Assembly: GCF_003325455.1 (NCBI RefSeq)
Contig: NZ_CP025198.1
Span: forward strand, 1,178,001 to 1,242,000
Source of the DNA: Acidipropionibacterium virtanenii
GTDB taxonomy: Bacteria; Actinomycetota; Actinomycetes; Propionibacteriales; Propionibacteriaceae
DNA: 64,000 nt
Reading direction: 5' to 3'
Both the position numbers and the translations under genes were made by a program. Numbering within the stretch: position 1 is the stretch's first letter; each line of letters opens with the position of its first letter. Below are positions 34,964 to 43,966 of the stretch, piece after piece. Under the pieces are notes generated by a model that was given only the letters and a program-made list of their open reading frames with translations, had not been told where the DNA came from and ran no database searches.

Positions 34964-37081
34964 ATGCCGCTGACTGACCCCGCCCTCGTCGCCCTGGCCG
35001 AACACTTCGGCGTCGCCCAGAGCTTCACCGACTGGAAGGGCCGGCAGACCTTCGTCGACGAAGAGACCGTCCGGGCAGTGCTCGGCGGACTCGGAATCGA
35101 CGCAGGCACCTCCCAGAAGGCACGGGCGGCGCTGGTCGAGGTCGAGGAGCGGCCGTGGCGGCGGACCCTTCCTCCGTGCACGGTGCTCCGGCAGGGTCAG
35201 GAGGGACGCATCGACATCCACCTGCCGGCCGGGCAGGGGGTCGATGTCTCTCTGGAGCTCGAGGACGGCAGGACGAGGGCGTGCTCGCAGGTGGACAACT
35301 GGAATCCCGACCGTCAGATCGACGGACGCGCGGTCGGTGAGGCCACCTTCAGCGTTCCCGGTGACCTGCCGCTGGGCTACCACACGGTGGTCGCCGCCAC
35401 CGCCGACCGGCGCAGCACCGCGAGCCTCATCGTCACCCCGGGCTGGGTCGGCCTGCCCGCCTCCATGGGATCGCGACGGGTCTGGGGCTACGCCGCCCAG
35501 GTGTATTCGGTGCGCTCCCACAACTCATGGGGGATGGGAGATCTCACCGATCTGGCGGATCTGTGCACCTGGTCGGCCACGCAGGGGGCCGACTATCTGC
35601 TGATCAACCCGCTGCATGCCGCCGAGGTCGTCACTCCTATGGAGCCCTCCCCGTACCTTCCCTCCAGCAGGCTGTTCATCAATCCGATCTATGTGCGCCC
35701 GGAGCTGATCCCCGAGTTCCAGGATCTTGACGACGCGGCACGCGATCGCGCCCGGCGCCTCCGGATCGAGGCGGTGGGCGATGACGCCGCAGCCGAACGG
35801 ATCGATCGGGATCGCAGCTGGACGTGCAGGCGTCCGGTCCTCGAGGCGATCCACCGGACCGGCCTGGGCCCGGCCCGCAGGATGGCCTTCCGGGCGTTCA
35901 AGCGGTTGCACGGGACCCGGCTGTCCGACTTCGCGGCCTGGTGCGCCATCTCGGAGGTCCACGGATCCGACTGGAGGCTGTGGCCCGAGCCGCTCCAGCA
36001 TCCCGGCAGCCGGGAGGTCGCCGCATTCGTCGCCTCCCACGCCAGCCGAAGCGACTTCTACGAGTGGCTCCAGTGGATCGCCGAACAGCAGTTGTCGGCG
36101 GCCGACCGGGCGGGGCGGGACTCCGGCATGGCGCTCGGACTCATCTGTGATCTGGCGGTAGGAGTCAGCGGGTGCGGCGCCGACACCTGGATGCTGCCCA
36201 ACCTCTTCGCCGAGGGGGTCAGCGTCGGGTCGCCGCCCGACCAGTTCAACCAGGCCGGTCAGGACTGGGGGCAGCCACCGATGCGTCCCGACGTCCTGGC
36301 GGATATGGCCTACCGGCCCTTCCGGGAGATGGTCGCCGGTGCGCTGCGGCATGCCGGTGGGCTGCGGATGGATCACATCATGGGCCTGTTCAGGCTGTGG
36401 TGGGTCCCTCAAGGGCTTGGCCCCCGCAAGGGCGCCTACGTGCGCTACGACCATGAGGCGATGGTCGGAATCCTCGCGCTGGAGGCCTACCGGGCCGGGG
36501 CCCTGGTGATCGGGGAGGATCTCGGCACGGTCGAACCGTGGGTGCGCGACTATCTGCGCGAACGCGGCGTATTCGGCACCTCGGTGATGTGGTTCGAGCT
36601 GGACGGCTCCGGGCATCCGCTGGCTCCGGAGTACTGGCGCGAATACGCCCTGTCCTCGGTGACCACCCACGACCTGCCGCCCACCATCGGTTACCTTGCC
36701 GGCGATCACATCGAACTGCGGCACCGGCTCGGGCTGCTCACCGAGAGCCTGGACTCCGAACGCGCACGCGCCGTCGCGGAACGGGAGCAGTGGGTGCAGG
36801 AGTTGCGCCGTCGCGGGGCGCTCTCCTCGGCCTGCCCCTCCGACGAGGAGGTGGTTGTCGCGATGCACCGCCTGCTCACCTTGACGCCGTCCAGGATCCT
36901 CAACGCGACTCTCACCGACGCGGTGGGGGACCGACGGACCCAGAACCTGCCCGGCACCGTGAACGAGTATCCGAACTGGCGGGTGCCCCTGTCGGGACCT
37001 GACGGACGTCCGATGTGGTTGGAGGATCTCTACGTCGACCAGCGGGCGGCCAGGATCGCGGAGGTTCTCGACGGGGGATGA
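34964..37081 (+). CDS. malQ: 4-alpha-glucanotransferase
   Basis: 705 residues, the long actinobacterial form with an extra N-terminal domain of about 160 residues before the GH77 barrel. It transfers alpha-1,4-glucan segments in glycogen or maltodextrin metabolism. Barrel signatures: VYSVRSHNSWGMGDLTDL, SPYLPSSRLFINPIYV, MDHIMGLFRLWWVPQG (nucleophile region), GEDLGTVEPWVR (acid/base) and SSVTTHDLPPT. AGAAAGG about 12 nt before the ATG. Followed by a strong hairpin. Confidence 0.94.
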   Translation: MPLTDPALVALAEHFGVAQSFTDWKGRQTFVDEETVRAVLGGLGIDAGTSQKARAALVEVEERPWRRTLPPCTVLRQGQEGRIDIHLPAGQGVDVSLELEDGRTRACSQVDNWNPDRQIDGRAVGEATFSVPGDLPLGYHTVVAATADRRSTASLIVTPGWVGLPASMGSRRVWGYAAQVYSVRSHNSWGMGDLTDLADLCTWSATQGADYLLINPLHAAEVVTPMEPSPYLPSSRLFINPIYVRPELIPEFQDLDDAARDRARRLRIEAVGDDAAAERIDRDRSWTCRRPVLEAIHRTGLGPARRMAFRAFKRLHGTRLSDFAAWCAISEVHGSDWRLWPEPLQHPGSREVAAFVASHASRSDFYEWLQWIAEQQLSAADRAGRDSGMALGLICDLAVGVSGCGADTWMLPNLFAEGVSVGSPPDQFNQAGQDWGQPPMRPDVLADMAYRPFREMVAGALRHAGGLRMDHIMGLFRLWWVPQGLGPRKGAYVRYDHEAMVGILALEAYRAGALVIGEDLGTVEPWVRDYLRERGVFGTSVMWFELDGSGHPLAPEYWREYALSSVTTHDLPPTIGYLAGDHIELRHRLGLLTESLDSERARAVAEREQWVQELRRRGALSSACPSDEEVVVAMHRLLTLTPSRILNATLTDAVGDRRTQNLPGTVNEYPNWRVPLSGPDGRPMWLEDLYVDQRAARIAEVLDGG

Positions 37082-37103
37082 CACAGCCCTGCCGGACATG
37101 ACG

Positions 37104-37133
37104 GCGGCGCAGACGCATCAGCGTCCGCGCCGC
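37104..37133 (+). terminator. Hairpin terminator after malQ
   Basis: GCGGCGC-A-GACGC pairs with GCGTC-C-GCGCCGC across an ATCA loop: a 12-bp GC-rich stem with one mismatch, 23 nt after the malQ stop. No U-run follows, which is common in high-GC actinobacteria. Confidence 0.6.
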
Positions 37134-37239
37134 ACACATCCCGACTCGCGGTATAGGGCCTGCGACGCAGATCTGTGATCAGCACAGGCCGCCGCCACGA
37201 GGGGGTGCTGGGGGAGGCCCGGCCACGGACGCAGACTCA

Positions 37240-37298
37240 ACCCGCTCGGGGAGGAGCGAGCGCCTGCGCGAGCGTGGAGGGGTCGTCCCGTTGACAGG
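37240..37298. repeat. GCGAGCG direct-repeat element, copy B
   Basis: CCCGCTCGGGG, then AGCGAGCGCCTGCGCGAGCG (37255-37274), GGAGGGG, CGTCCC and TTGACAGG. The whole block parallels copy C near 43,970-44,030. It abuts the HU stop codon. The rest of 37134-37239 shows nothing recognisable. Confidence 0.6.
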
Positions 37299-37574
37299 TC
37301 AGTCGGAGACGGCCTTCTTCAGCGTGCTGGAGGCCGACAGCTTCACCGCCTTGTGGGCGGGAATCGTCATGGACTCACCGGTACGAGGATTGCGGCCGTT
37401 ACGGGCCGGGCGCTCGACGGTCTCGGCGGTGAGCAGGCCGGGAAGCTGGATCTTGTCGCCCTTGGCCAGAGCGTCGGTGATCACGTCGGTGAGAGCCTTG
37501 ACGGCCTCATTGGTCTGCGCCTCAGTGAGAGACGCCTGCTTGGCAATAGCCTTGATGAGCTCGGACTTGGTCAT
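37299..37574 (-). CDS. hup: HU family nucleoid protein
   Basis: 91 residues, normal HU size. MTKSELIKAIAKQASLTEAQTNEAVKAL is the dimerisation helix region and PARNGRNPRTGESMTIPAHKAVKLS the DNA-binding arm. It lacks the long Lys/Ala-rich C-terminal tail of mycobacterial HupB. AGGAGA ribosome binding site 5 nt before the ATG, with a leader of about 55 nt. Confidence 0.96.
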   Translation of the reverse strand: MTKSELIKAIAKQASLTEAQTNEAVKALTDVITDALAKGDKIQLPGLLTAETVERPARNGRNPRTGESMTIPAHKAVKLSASSTLKKAVSD

Positions 37575-37636
37575 GGGGTCTCCTGATATCTGACTACAGG
37601 GCAGGCACGACCATTTGGCCGTTCCATTACTAGTGG

Positions 37637-37664
37637 ACACTAACCGTTCCAGGCTCGCAGTCAA
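37637..37664 (-). promoter_or_regulatory. hup promoter
   Basis: On the minus strand TTGACT (37664-37659), 16-nt spacer, then TAGTGT (37642-37637). This is the best -35/-10 pair in the window after the tRNA-Lys and feo promoters, as expected for an abundant protein. Confidence 0.6.
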
Positions 37665-37700
37665 GCTGCGGCGCGCCCTCTGACCCGCTCTGATGGCGGA

Positions 37701-39044
37701 TCAGAGCTCGAGTCCACCGCCGAGAACGGCGTCGGATCCATCGGATCCGTGGTGCACCATGATGGTGGGAATGGCCTGATCCCCCCTGGAGATGCGCCGT
37801 CCCGAGAGCGGCAGCTCCTGCATCGCGGCCTGGTGGCGCGCCCGCGCGGCCTCCAGCGGTTCGGCGCCCACAACCGTGCCGTCGACGACCAGCGGGACGA
37901 TGAGATCGCGGTCGTCGTGGTCAGCGGTCGGCGGCTGCCCGACCCCGACCACCTCGGCCGTGGCGATGCCGTCGGGTCCCAGCCGGCGCAGTGCGTACTT
38001 CCGTCCCCCGACCGTCGACTTGTGGGAGGACTTCTTGGCGACCGGGACGAGCGGAGCCTCCGGGTCGTCGGAGGCGGCCCGGGCCACCAGCTTGTAGACG
38101 AAGCTGCAGGTCGGGGCACCCGATCCGGTCACCAGCGAGGTACCGACTCCGAAACCGTCCACCGGTGCGCCGCGCAGCGCCGCGATCTGCCACTCGTCGA
38201 GATCGCTGGTGACAATGATGCGGGTCTTCGTGGCCCCCAGATCGTCGAGCAGGTCGCGGACCTGACGGGCCACGATCGCGAGGTCTCCCGAGTCGATCCG
38301 TACTGCGCCGAGCTGCCCGTCGGTCAGTCTCACGCCGGTGCGGACCGCGGCGTCGATGTCGTAGGTGTCGACCAGAAGGGTGGTCTGGCCGCCGAAGGTC
38401 TCCAACTGTGCCGCGAAGGCCGCCTCCTCCGAGTCGTGCAGCAGGGTGAAGGAGTGCGCCGCGGTACCTGAGGTGGGGACCCCGTATCGCATCCCGGCGG
38501 CCAGATTCGAGGTGGGCCCGAAACCGGTGATCCAGGCGGCTCGCGCGGCGGCGACCGCGGCCTCCTCGTGAGTGCGCCGCGAGCCCATCTCGATGATCGG
38601 GCGCCCTTCGGCCATCATCACCATCCGGGAGGCCGCGGAGGCGATCGCCGAGTCGTGGTTGTAGATGCTCAGCAGCAGGGTCTCGAGTATGCAGGCCTCG
38701 GCGAAGCTGCCCTCCACGGTGAGCAGCGGGGAACCCGGGAAGTACAGGTCCCCCTCGGCATATCCGTGGACCGATCCGGTGAACCGGTAGCCCGCCAGCC
38801 AGTCGGCCATCTCACGGCTCACGATGCCTCGCCCGGCCAGGAAGTCGATCTCTGCCGGATCGAAGCGGAACTCCTCCAGCGCCTCGAGCATTCGACCCAC
38901 TCCGGCGACCACGCCGTAGCGGCGTCCCTCGGGGAGGCGTCGGGAGAACAGTTCGAAGACGCACCTGCGCCAGGCGGTCCCCGCCCTCATCGCAGCCTCC
39001 ACCATGGTGAGTTCGTAGTGGTCAGTGAGCAGTGCGGTCGACAT
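37701..39044 (-). CDS. pncB: Nicotinate phosphoribosyltransferase
   Basis: 447 residues. Converts nicotinate and PRPP to nicotinate mononucleotide in NAD salvage. MSTALLTDHYELTM at the N-terminus, RRCVFELFSRRLPEGRRYGV, IEMGSRRTHEEAAV, and VRIDSGDLAIVARQVRDLLDD with GVGTSLVTG agree with the family. Divergent from clpS, as in mycobacteria. TAGAAT at 39051-39056 ends 6 nt before the ATG. Confidence 0.94.
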   Translation of the reverse strand: MSTALLTDHYELTMVEAAMRAGTAWRRCVFELFSRRLPEGRRYGVVAGVGRMLEALEEFRFDPAEIDFLAGRGIVSREMADWLAGYRFTGSVHGYAEGDLYFPGSPLLTVEGSFAEACILETLLLSIYNHDSAIASAASRMVMMAEGRPIIEMGSRRTHEEAAVAAARAAWITGFGPTSNLAAGMRYGVPTSGTAAHSFTLLHDSEEAAFAAQLETFGGQTTLLVDTYDIDAAVRTGVRLTDGQLGAVRIDSGDLAIVARQVRDLLDDLGATKTRIIVTSDLDEWQIAALRGAPVDGFGVGTSLVTGSGAPTCSFVYKLVARAASDDPEAPLVPVAKKSSHKSTVGGRKYALRRLGPDGIATAEVVGVGQPPTADHDDRDLIVPLVVDGTVVGAEPLEAARARHQAAMQELPLSGRRISRGDQAIPTIMVHHGSDGSDAVLGGGLEL

Positions 39045-39151
39045 GCCGGAATTCTATGGGGATTCGTCGCCGGCGGCGCCGCGGCCCCGCGTCCGGGACC
39101 GGCCGATGGCGGTCCGCGGCGAGGGTTCCCATGACGGGTCCCACGACGATT

Positions 39152-39220
39152 CCCAATGTGGCGCAGGGGCGGTCTTGGCCGCTCGACGTGCCCGATCCTG
39201 CCGCTGTGCGACACATTGGG
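39152..39220. repeat. CCAATGTGGCGC inverted repeat, copy 3
   Basis: CCCAATGTGGCGC at 39152-39164 and GTGCGACACATTGGG at 39206-39220. The right arm continues on its complement as CCCCAATGTGTCGCACAGCGGC, close to copies 1 and 4. Lies between divergent pncB and clpS (222-nt gap); nothing else is seen there apart from their -10 hexamers. Confidence 0.7.
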
Positions 39221-39267
39221 GACCGGCATCGGTTGGGTCGGCCGGGCCTCAGGGCAGAATGGGGGGC

Positions 39268-39582
39268 ATGTTCGATCCCGTCGTCGTCGGCCCGCAGTGT
39301 TCGCTGCCCGCCGGGGAACCCGTCACCGAGAGGCTCACCGCTGGCGAGCCCGCCTGGGCGACCGTGGTGTGGGACGATCCTGTCAACCTGATGAGCTATG
39401 TGGCACGGGTCTTCGCCACGTATTTCGGATATTCACGGGCCAAGGCCAATGACCTCATGATCACCGTTCACAACGAGGGGAGCGCGGTCGTGGCCAGCGG
39501 CCCCAAGGAGAGGATGGAGACCGCGGTGGCGGCGATGCACTCCTACGGACTGTGGGCGACCCTCAGCAGGATGGACCAGTGA
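39268..39582 (+). CDS. clpS: ATP-dependent Clp protease adaptor
   Basis: 104 residues. WATVVWDDPVNLMSYVARVF is the ClpS core, with the Asp and Asn that bind N-degron amino termini, and KANDLMITVHNEGSAVVASG follows. It delivers N-end-rule substrates to ClpC/ClpA. CAGAAT (39255-39260) ends 7 nt before the ATG; the frame upstream is non-coding in character. Confidence 0.95.
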   Translation: MFDPVVVGPQCSLPAGEPVTERLTAGEPAWATVVWDDPVNLMSYVARVFATYFGYSRAKANDLMITVHNEGSAVVASGPKERMETAVAAMHSYGLWATLSRMDQ

Positions 39583-39607
39583 GTCGGCCGGGGTACGGGA
39601 TGCGACG

Positions 39608-40219
39608 ATGAGGATCACTGCGGGCGAGCCTCCGTGGGTTCTGGAGTTCGAGCCCGAGGAGACCTGGATGCTCGGGGTCCTGCTCGACATCTACGAGTCC
39701 CTGGTCAACGGCGAGGAGACCGATGAGGCGCGGCCCTTCGATCCCCAGGATCCCGCCGGGCTGAAGGGAGCCGTGCACCAGAGTGAACCCAGTGACCCCT
39801 TCGACTTCTGGGAGGCCGATATCGGCGAGGAGGCCGGCTCGGAGGCGCAGGAGGATCCGGCGACGCATCGGCTCTTCCCCGACGCCTACCCCGACGATCC
39901 GCAGGCGAGTGCGGAGTTCCGCCGGTTCACCGCTGCCGGCCAGCGACGGGAGCGGCTCGATCAGATCCTCGATGTGCGGGTGGATCTGGACGTGCTGTCG
40001 AGCCAGCCGCTGACGATGCAGCCCGAGCGCGTCGAGTACTGGCTGAGGACGATCAACGCGATCCGTCTGGTCCTGGCCACCCGGCTGGGGATCGTCGACG
40101 AGACCTCTGCCGAACAGGCCGAACAGGCCGCTGTCGATGACCCCTCCGACGTCATCTACCCCGCCTACGAGTGGCTCGGCGTGCTCATCGAGATGCTCGT
40201 CGAGGTGAGCTGGGAATAG
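39608..40219 (+). CDS. DUF2017 family protein
   Basis: 203 residues, acidic, no membrane segment. It starts 26 nt after clpS. The PATHRLFPDAYPDDPQASAEFRRFT segment and the C-terminal AYEWLGVLIEMLVEV match DUF2017, which follows clpS throughout actinobacteria. A role linked to Clp proteolysis is inferred from this conserved pairing only. Confidence 0.9.
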   Translation: MRITAGEPPWVLEFEPEETWMLGVLLDIYESLVNGEETDEARPFDPQDPAGLKGAVHQSEPSDPFDFWEADIGEEAGSEAQEDPATHRLFPDAYPDDPQASAEFRRFTAAGQRRERLDQILDVRVDLDVLSSQPLTMQPERVEYWLRTINAIRLVLATRLGIVDETSAEQAEQAAVDDPSDVIYPAYEWLGVLIEMLVEVSWE

Positions 40220-40236
40220 AAGCCGGCCCCCCGGTG

Positions 40237-40265
40237 TTAGGTTCGCCTTGCCTGTCTTCTAGACT
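40237..40265 (+). promoter_or_regulatory. DtxR/IdeR iron box overlapping the feo promoter
   Basis: TTAGGTTCGCCTTGCCTGT (40237-40255) matches about 14 of 19 positions of the DtxR/IdeR consensus (TTAGGTTAGSCTAACCTAA). Its first six bases can serve as the -35; TAGACT (40260-40265) is the -10, 17 nt away, and ends 7 nt before the feoA ATG. Repressor bound with Fe2+ would block this promoter, so feoABC should be induced by iron limitation. Confidence 0.7.
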
Positions 40266-40272
40266 CATGGCC

Positions 40273-40569
40273 ATGAGTTCGAGTGCAACCGGGATTCCCG
40301 GTGATCCTGAGTCTGTGCTGGATCTGAGACCGGTCGACGAGTCGTTGGCGTCCTGCGTTGTCGACGAGGAACGGGTGCTGGTGCGTGCCGAGGGGGACCT
40401 GCGGATGCGCAGGCGCCTGGCGGCGCTGGGGCTGCGGCGCGGCGCTCCGGTGACTCTGATGATGCGGACCGCCGGGGGAGGCGCCGTCGTCTCAGTGGCA
40501 GGATCGCGGATAGCGCTGGACCGTTCGATGCTGCGTAGCCTGCATATCTCGACAGGAGAGGTCGCATGA
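40273..40569 (+). CDS. feoA: Ferrous iron transport protein A
   Basis: 98 residues with an SH3-like FeoA domain: RRRLAALGLRRGAPVTLM and VVSVAGSRIALDRSMLRSLHI. It modulates FeoB. The ATG at 40273 is chosen by its position 7 nt after TAGACT; an ATG 6 nt earlier is possible. Overlaps feoB (ATGA). Confidence 0.9.
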   Translation: MSSSATGIPGDPESVLDLRPVDESLASCVVDEERVLVRAEGDLRMRRRLAALGLRRGAPVTLMMRTAGGGAVVSVAGSRIALDRSMLRSLHISTGEVA

Positions 40570-42674
40570 GCCCCAAGGTGGCGGAGGACGCCACCCGGGA
40601 GCTGACCGGCCGGGCCCACAGGCCCGTGATGTCCGCCAAGGCCTGCTGCTCCGACGGCCCCGACGAGACTGCCGCCGGAGCTCCCGTCGTCGCTCTGGCC
40701 GGCGCACCGAATGTCGGCAAGTCAACCCTGTTCAACCTGTTGACCGGGGCCGGGGTGAGCATGGGCAACTGGCCCGGCACCACCGTCTCGGTCTCGCGGG
40801 GAGTCTGGCGCACGCGCCACACCCAGGGCGCACCGGTCGAGATCGACTGCTCCTGCGCGGAGGGCGAGTGCCACTGCGACCACATCGCCGGCCACGACCG
40901 CGATCTGACCCTCATCGATCTTCCCGGCGCCTACAGCGTCGATCCGATGAGCCCCGATGAGGCGCTCACCCGTGCCCTGCTGGTCGACTGCCCTCCTTCG
41001 GAGGCGCCCGATCTGGTGGTGGTCGTCGCCGATGCCGCGCACCTGGCCCGCAGCCTCTATCTGGTCGCCCAGCTGCGCGAGCTCCCGCTGCGGGTGATTG
41101 TGGCGCTGACCATGGTGGACGTCGCCCGGCGCCACGGCATCGAGGTGGACACCTGGGCCCTGTCGGAGGGCCTCGGTGTCCCGGTGGTCGCCCTGGATCC
41201 CCGCCGTCGTCACGGTGAGCAGACGCTGGCGATGGCCGTGCGACGCGAGCTCGACGACCTGCCGCCCTGCCCTCGCGAGATCGCCCTCGGTGACGAGCTT
41301 CTGGCCGTCGTCGCCGGGCGCGAGCTCGACGAGGACGCCGAGATGGCCCGCGAGGACGAGAGGTTCTCCTTCATCGAGTCGGTGGTCGCCTCGGGCACCA
41401 CCTCCTCGGGTGAGGACCGGCGGACCATGTCGGACCGGATCGACCGATGGGTGACCCACAAGGTCTTCGGGCCGCTGATCTTCGCCGCCGTGATGTGGGC
41501 GGTCTTCCAGATCACCACAACGGTGGCGGCACCGTTCCAGGACTGGCTGGACGGCTTCTTCTCGGGGTCGGTCTCCGACTGGGCGCACTCGGGCCTCGCC
41601 GCGGTCGGGCTGGGCGACAGCTGGGTGAACGGGCTGGTGGTCGACGGCCTCATCGCCGGAGTGGGCACCGTGCTGACCTTCGCGCCGCTGATGGCCCTCA
41701 TGTTCATCCTGCTGGCCGTCCTGGAGGACTCCGGCTACATGGCGCGCGCCGCGGTGGTCACCGACCGGATGATGCGCGCCATCGGTCTGCCGGGCCGGGC
41801 CTTCATCCCGCTGATCGTCGGCTTCGGCTGCAATGTTCCGGCGATCTCGGCCACCCGGGCGCTGCCCCAGGCGCGCCAGCGGATCCTCACCTCGCTGCTG
41901 GTGCCCTTCACCTCCTGCACCGCCCGCCTCACCGTCTATGTGATGCTGGCCAGCACATTCTTCCCCGGGATGGCGGGAACGGTGTGCTTCATCATGTACG
42001 TCATCTCGATACTGCTGGTGGTGCTGGTCGGGCTCCTGCTGCGCAGGACCCTGTGGCGCACCATGGGCTCCGAGCCCCTGGTGCTCGACCTGCCGCCCTA
42101 CCAGGTGCCGACCGCGAGGCTGACCGCCGCCGTCACCTGGATGCGGCTCAAGGGATTCCTGAGGACCGCCTCCGGAATCATCGTCGTGGCCGTCGCCGCC
42201 GTGTGGCTGCTGCAGTCCATCCCGGTCGGCGGCCATGCCGGCTTCGGCGAGGCCGCTCCCGAGGACTCGGCCTTCGGGGTCGGGGCCCAGGCGGTGGCCC
42301 CGGCCTTCGAGCCGGCCGGATTCGGCTCCTGGCAGACCTCCTCGGCCCTGGTCGTCGGCTTCGTCGCCAAGGAGGCCGTGCTGTCCTCGTGGGCGCAGAC
42401 CTACGCGGTCGACGATCCGGAGGAGACCGGCCAGGAGGAGCCGCTGCAGCAGAAGATCACGCAGTCCTTCGAGCAGAGCTCCGAGGGCCACACCTATCCG
42501 GCCGTCTGGGCCTTCCTGTTCTTCATGCTCTCGTACACGCCGTGCGTGGCAACCCTGGCCACCCAGAAGCGAGAGATCGGCCTGGGCTGGACGATGTTCG
42601 GGCTGGTCCTGCAGCTGGCCATCGCCTGGGTCGGTGCGGTGACCATCTTCCAGATCGGAAGCCTGCTGTGGTGA
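40566..42674 (+). CDS. feoB: Ferrous iron transporter B
   Basis: 702 residues. N-terminal G domain: G1 GAPNVGKS (46-53), GNWPGTT switch I, G3 DLPG (118-121). G4 reads TMVD instead of the usual NxxD. A Cys-rich insertion C95-S-C97 with C102-H-C104 lies between switch I and G3 and is not part of classical FeoB. The membrane domain has Gate motifs (GFGCNVPAISATRALP and SSWAQTYAV) and about nine helices. It imports Fe2+. Operon feoA-feoB-feoC, with ATGA and GTGA junctions. Confidence 0.94.
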   Translation: MSPKVAEDATRELTGRAHRPVMSAKACCSDGPDETAAGAPVVALAGAPNVGKSTLFNLLTGAGVSMGNWPGTTVSVSRGVWRTRHTQGAPVEIDCSCAEGECHCDHIAGHDRDLTLIDLPGAYSVDPMSPDEALTRALLVDCPPSEAPDLVVVVADAAHLARSLYLVAQLRELPLRVIVALTMVDVARRHGIEVDTWALSEGLGVPVVALDPRRRHGEQTLAMAVRRELDDLPPCPREIALGDELLAVVAGRELDEDAEMAREDERFSFIESVVASGTTSSGEDRRTMSDRIDRWVTHKVFGPLIFAAVMWAVFQITTTVAAPFQDWLDGFFSGSVSDWAHSGLAAVGLGDSWVNGLVVDGLIAGVGTVLTFAPLMALMFILLAVLEDSGYMARAAVVTDRMMRAIGLPGRAFIPLIVGFGCNVPAISATRALPQARQRILTSLLVPFTSCTARLTVYVMLASTFFPGMAGTVCFIMYVISILLVVLVGLLLRRTLWRTMGSEPLVLDLPPYQVPTARLTAAVTWMRLKGFLRTASGIIVVAVAAVWLLQSIPVGGHAGFGEAAPEDSAFGVGAQAVAPAFEPAGFGSWQTSSALVVGFVAKEAVLSSWAQTYAVDDPEETGQEEPLQQKITQSFEQSSEGHTYPAVWAFLFFMLSYTPCVATLATQKREIGLGWTMFGLVLQLAIAWVGAVTIFQIGSLLW

Positions 42675-43006
42675 CGTCGGCCGCCGCAGCGGTAGTGGCC
42701 GGTCCTCCCGCCCGGCCTCGTTCCGGGGGGCCGCTCAGCCAGGTGCTGTCAGCCTTCCGGGAGGGTGCCGGCTCCTTGGACCAGATCGCCGAGCGGACGG
42801 GTCTGCCGGGGACCATCGTGCGCACCAGCGTCGGACATCTCATCAGGATGGGCCGGATCCAGGCCAAGGAGCTGTCCGCGGGCTGCCCGGGCGGCGGCTG
42901 CTCGTCGTGCGCGTCGGCGACCGCCGAGGGCACCCCGGGGTGCGGCGCCGCCGGACCGTCTCCGCTGCGTCGCGGACCTGTCCTGGTGGAGCTGAGGCTG
43001 CGTTGA
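42671..43006 (+). CDS. feoC: FeoC-like winged-helix protein
   Basis: 111 residues from GTG 42671, overlapping the feoB stop. A winged-helix segment (LSQVLSAFREGAGSLDQIAERTGLPGTIVRTSVGHLIRMG) is followed by a Cys cluster CPGGGCSSC and a further Cys, the layout of FeoC proteins that may bind an iron-sulfur cluster and regulate FeoB. Assignment rests on position and this layout. Confidence 0.8.
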   Translation: MTSAAAAVVAGPPARPRSGGPLSQVLSAFREGAGSLDQIAERTGLPGTIVRTSVGHLIRMGRIQAKELSAGCPGGGCSSCASATAEGTPGCGAAGPSPLRRGPVLVELRLR

Positions 43007-43092
43007 CCCGGCCGGGGGCGACCCCTGGCGGCCGGGCGTGGATGCACGGTAGGCGACAGTCCTCGTCGCGAAGGCCACTAGGGTGGTGAGCC

Positions 43093-43956
43093 GTGAGTGA
43101 TGAGAGTCCTTCCGGCGTCGTCGAGTCCCCGATCGGGATCTTCGACTCCGGATTCGGAGGGCTGACGGTGGCTCGCGCCGCCGTGGACCTGATGCCCAAT
43201 GAGGACATCGTCTATCTCGGCGACACCGCGCGGGCGCCGTACGGGCAGAAGCGCATCGCCCAGGTGCGCGAGTACGCCCTGCAGTGTCTGGACAGGCTGG
43301 ACTTCCACGGCGTCAAGGCCCTGGTCATCGCCTGCAACACCGCCTCGTCGGCCGTGCTCCGCGACGCCAGGGAGCGCTATGACGTGCCCGTCATCGACGT
43401 CATCATGCCCGCCGCCAGACGCGCGTCGTTGGCCACCCGCAACGGCCGGATCGGCGTCATCTGCACCGAGGCGACAGCACGGTCGCGGTCCTACGAGGAC
43501 GCCCTGGCCGCGGTGCCCGGGATCTCCCTGACGACCACTCCCTGCCCGCGTTTCGTCGAGTACGTGGAACGCGGCATCACCGGCGGCCCTGAACTGGAGG
43601 AGCTGGCCAGGCGATACCTGGAACCGATCCGCGAGGCCGGCTGCGACACCCTCATCCTCGGGTGTACCCACTACCCGCTGCTGGCCGGGCTCATCACCCT
43701 GCTGCTGGGCGAGGAGGTCACCCTCATCTCCTCCTCCGAGGAGTGCGCGCGGGCCTCCTACACCGCACTGACCAGGCGGGGCATTCTGCACACCGGGCCG
43801 CGAGAACCCAGCCGGTACTTCCTCACCACCGGAAACGCGGAGAAGTTCGAGAGGCTGGGACGCCGCCTCATGCAGGGTTTCGTCCACGACGTCCACCGGG
43901 TCGGGATGGACGAGCCGCCTGCGCCGCTGGGCGATCTGGCCGTCGTCAAGTCCTGA
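43093..43956 (+). CDS. murI: Glutamate racemase
   Basis: 287 residues. Supplies D-glutamate for peptidoglycan. [13 protein letters not shown], the first catalytic Cys in IACNTASSA and the second in LGCTHYPLL are intact. GTG start; TAGGGT (43079-43084) is 8 nt upstream, giving at most a 2-nt leader. An extra C-terminal segment of about 20 residues is present. Confidence 0.94.
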   Translation: MSDESPSGVVESPIGIFDSGFGGLTVARAAVDLMPNEDIVYLGDTARAPYGQKRIAQVREYALQCLDRLDFHGVKALVIACNTASSAVLRDARERYDVPVIDVIMPAARRASLATRNGRIGVICTEATARSRSYEDALAAVPGISLTTTPCPRFVEYVERGITGGPELEELARRYLEPIREAGCDTLILGCTHYPLLAGLITLLLGEEVTLISSSEECARASYTALTRRGILHTGPREPSRYFLTTGNAEKFERLGRRLMQGFVHDVHRVGMDEPPAPLGDLAVVKS

Positions 43957-43966
43957 GCGGTGCCCG

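Noticed and set aside
37134-37239. Possible small gene or riboswitch between malQ and the repeat
   Set aside because: No frame with coding character and no recognisable conserved RNA element; only weak short hairpins.
40722-42491. 589-codon minus-strand open frame opposite feoB
   Set aside because: Low-complexity Gly/His/Gln/Asp shadow of a GC-rich gene.
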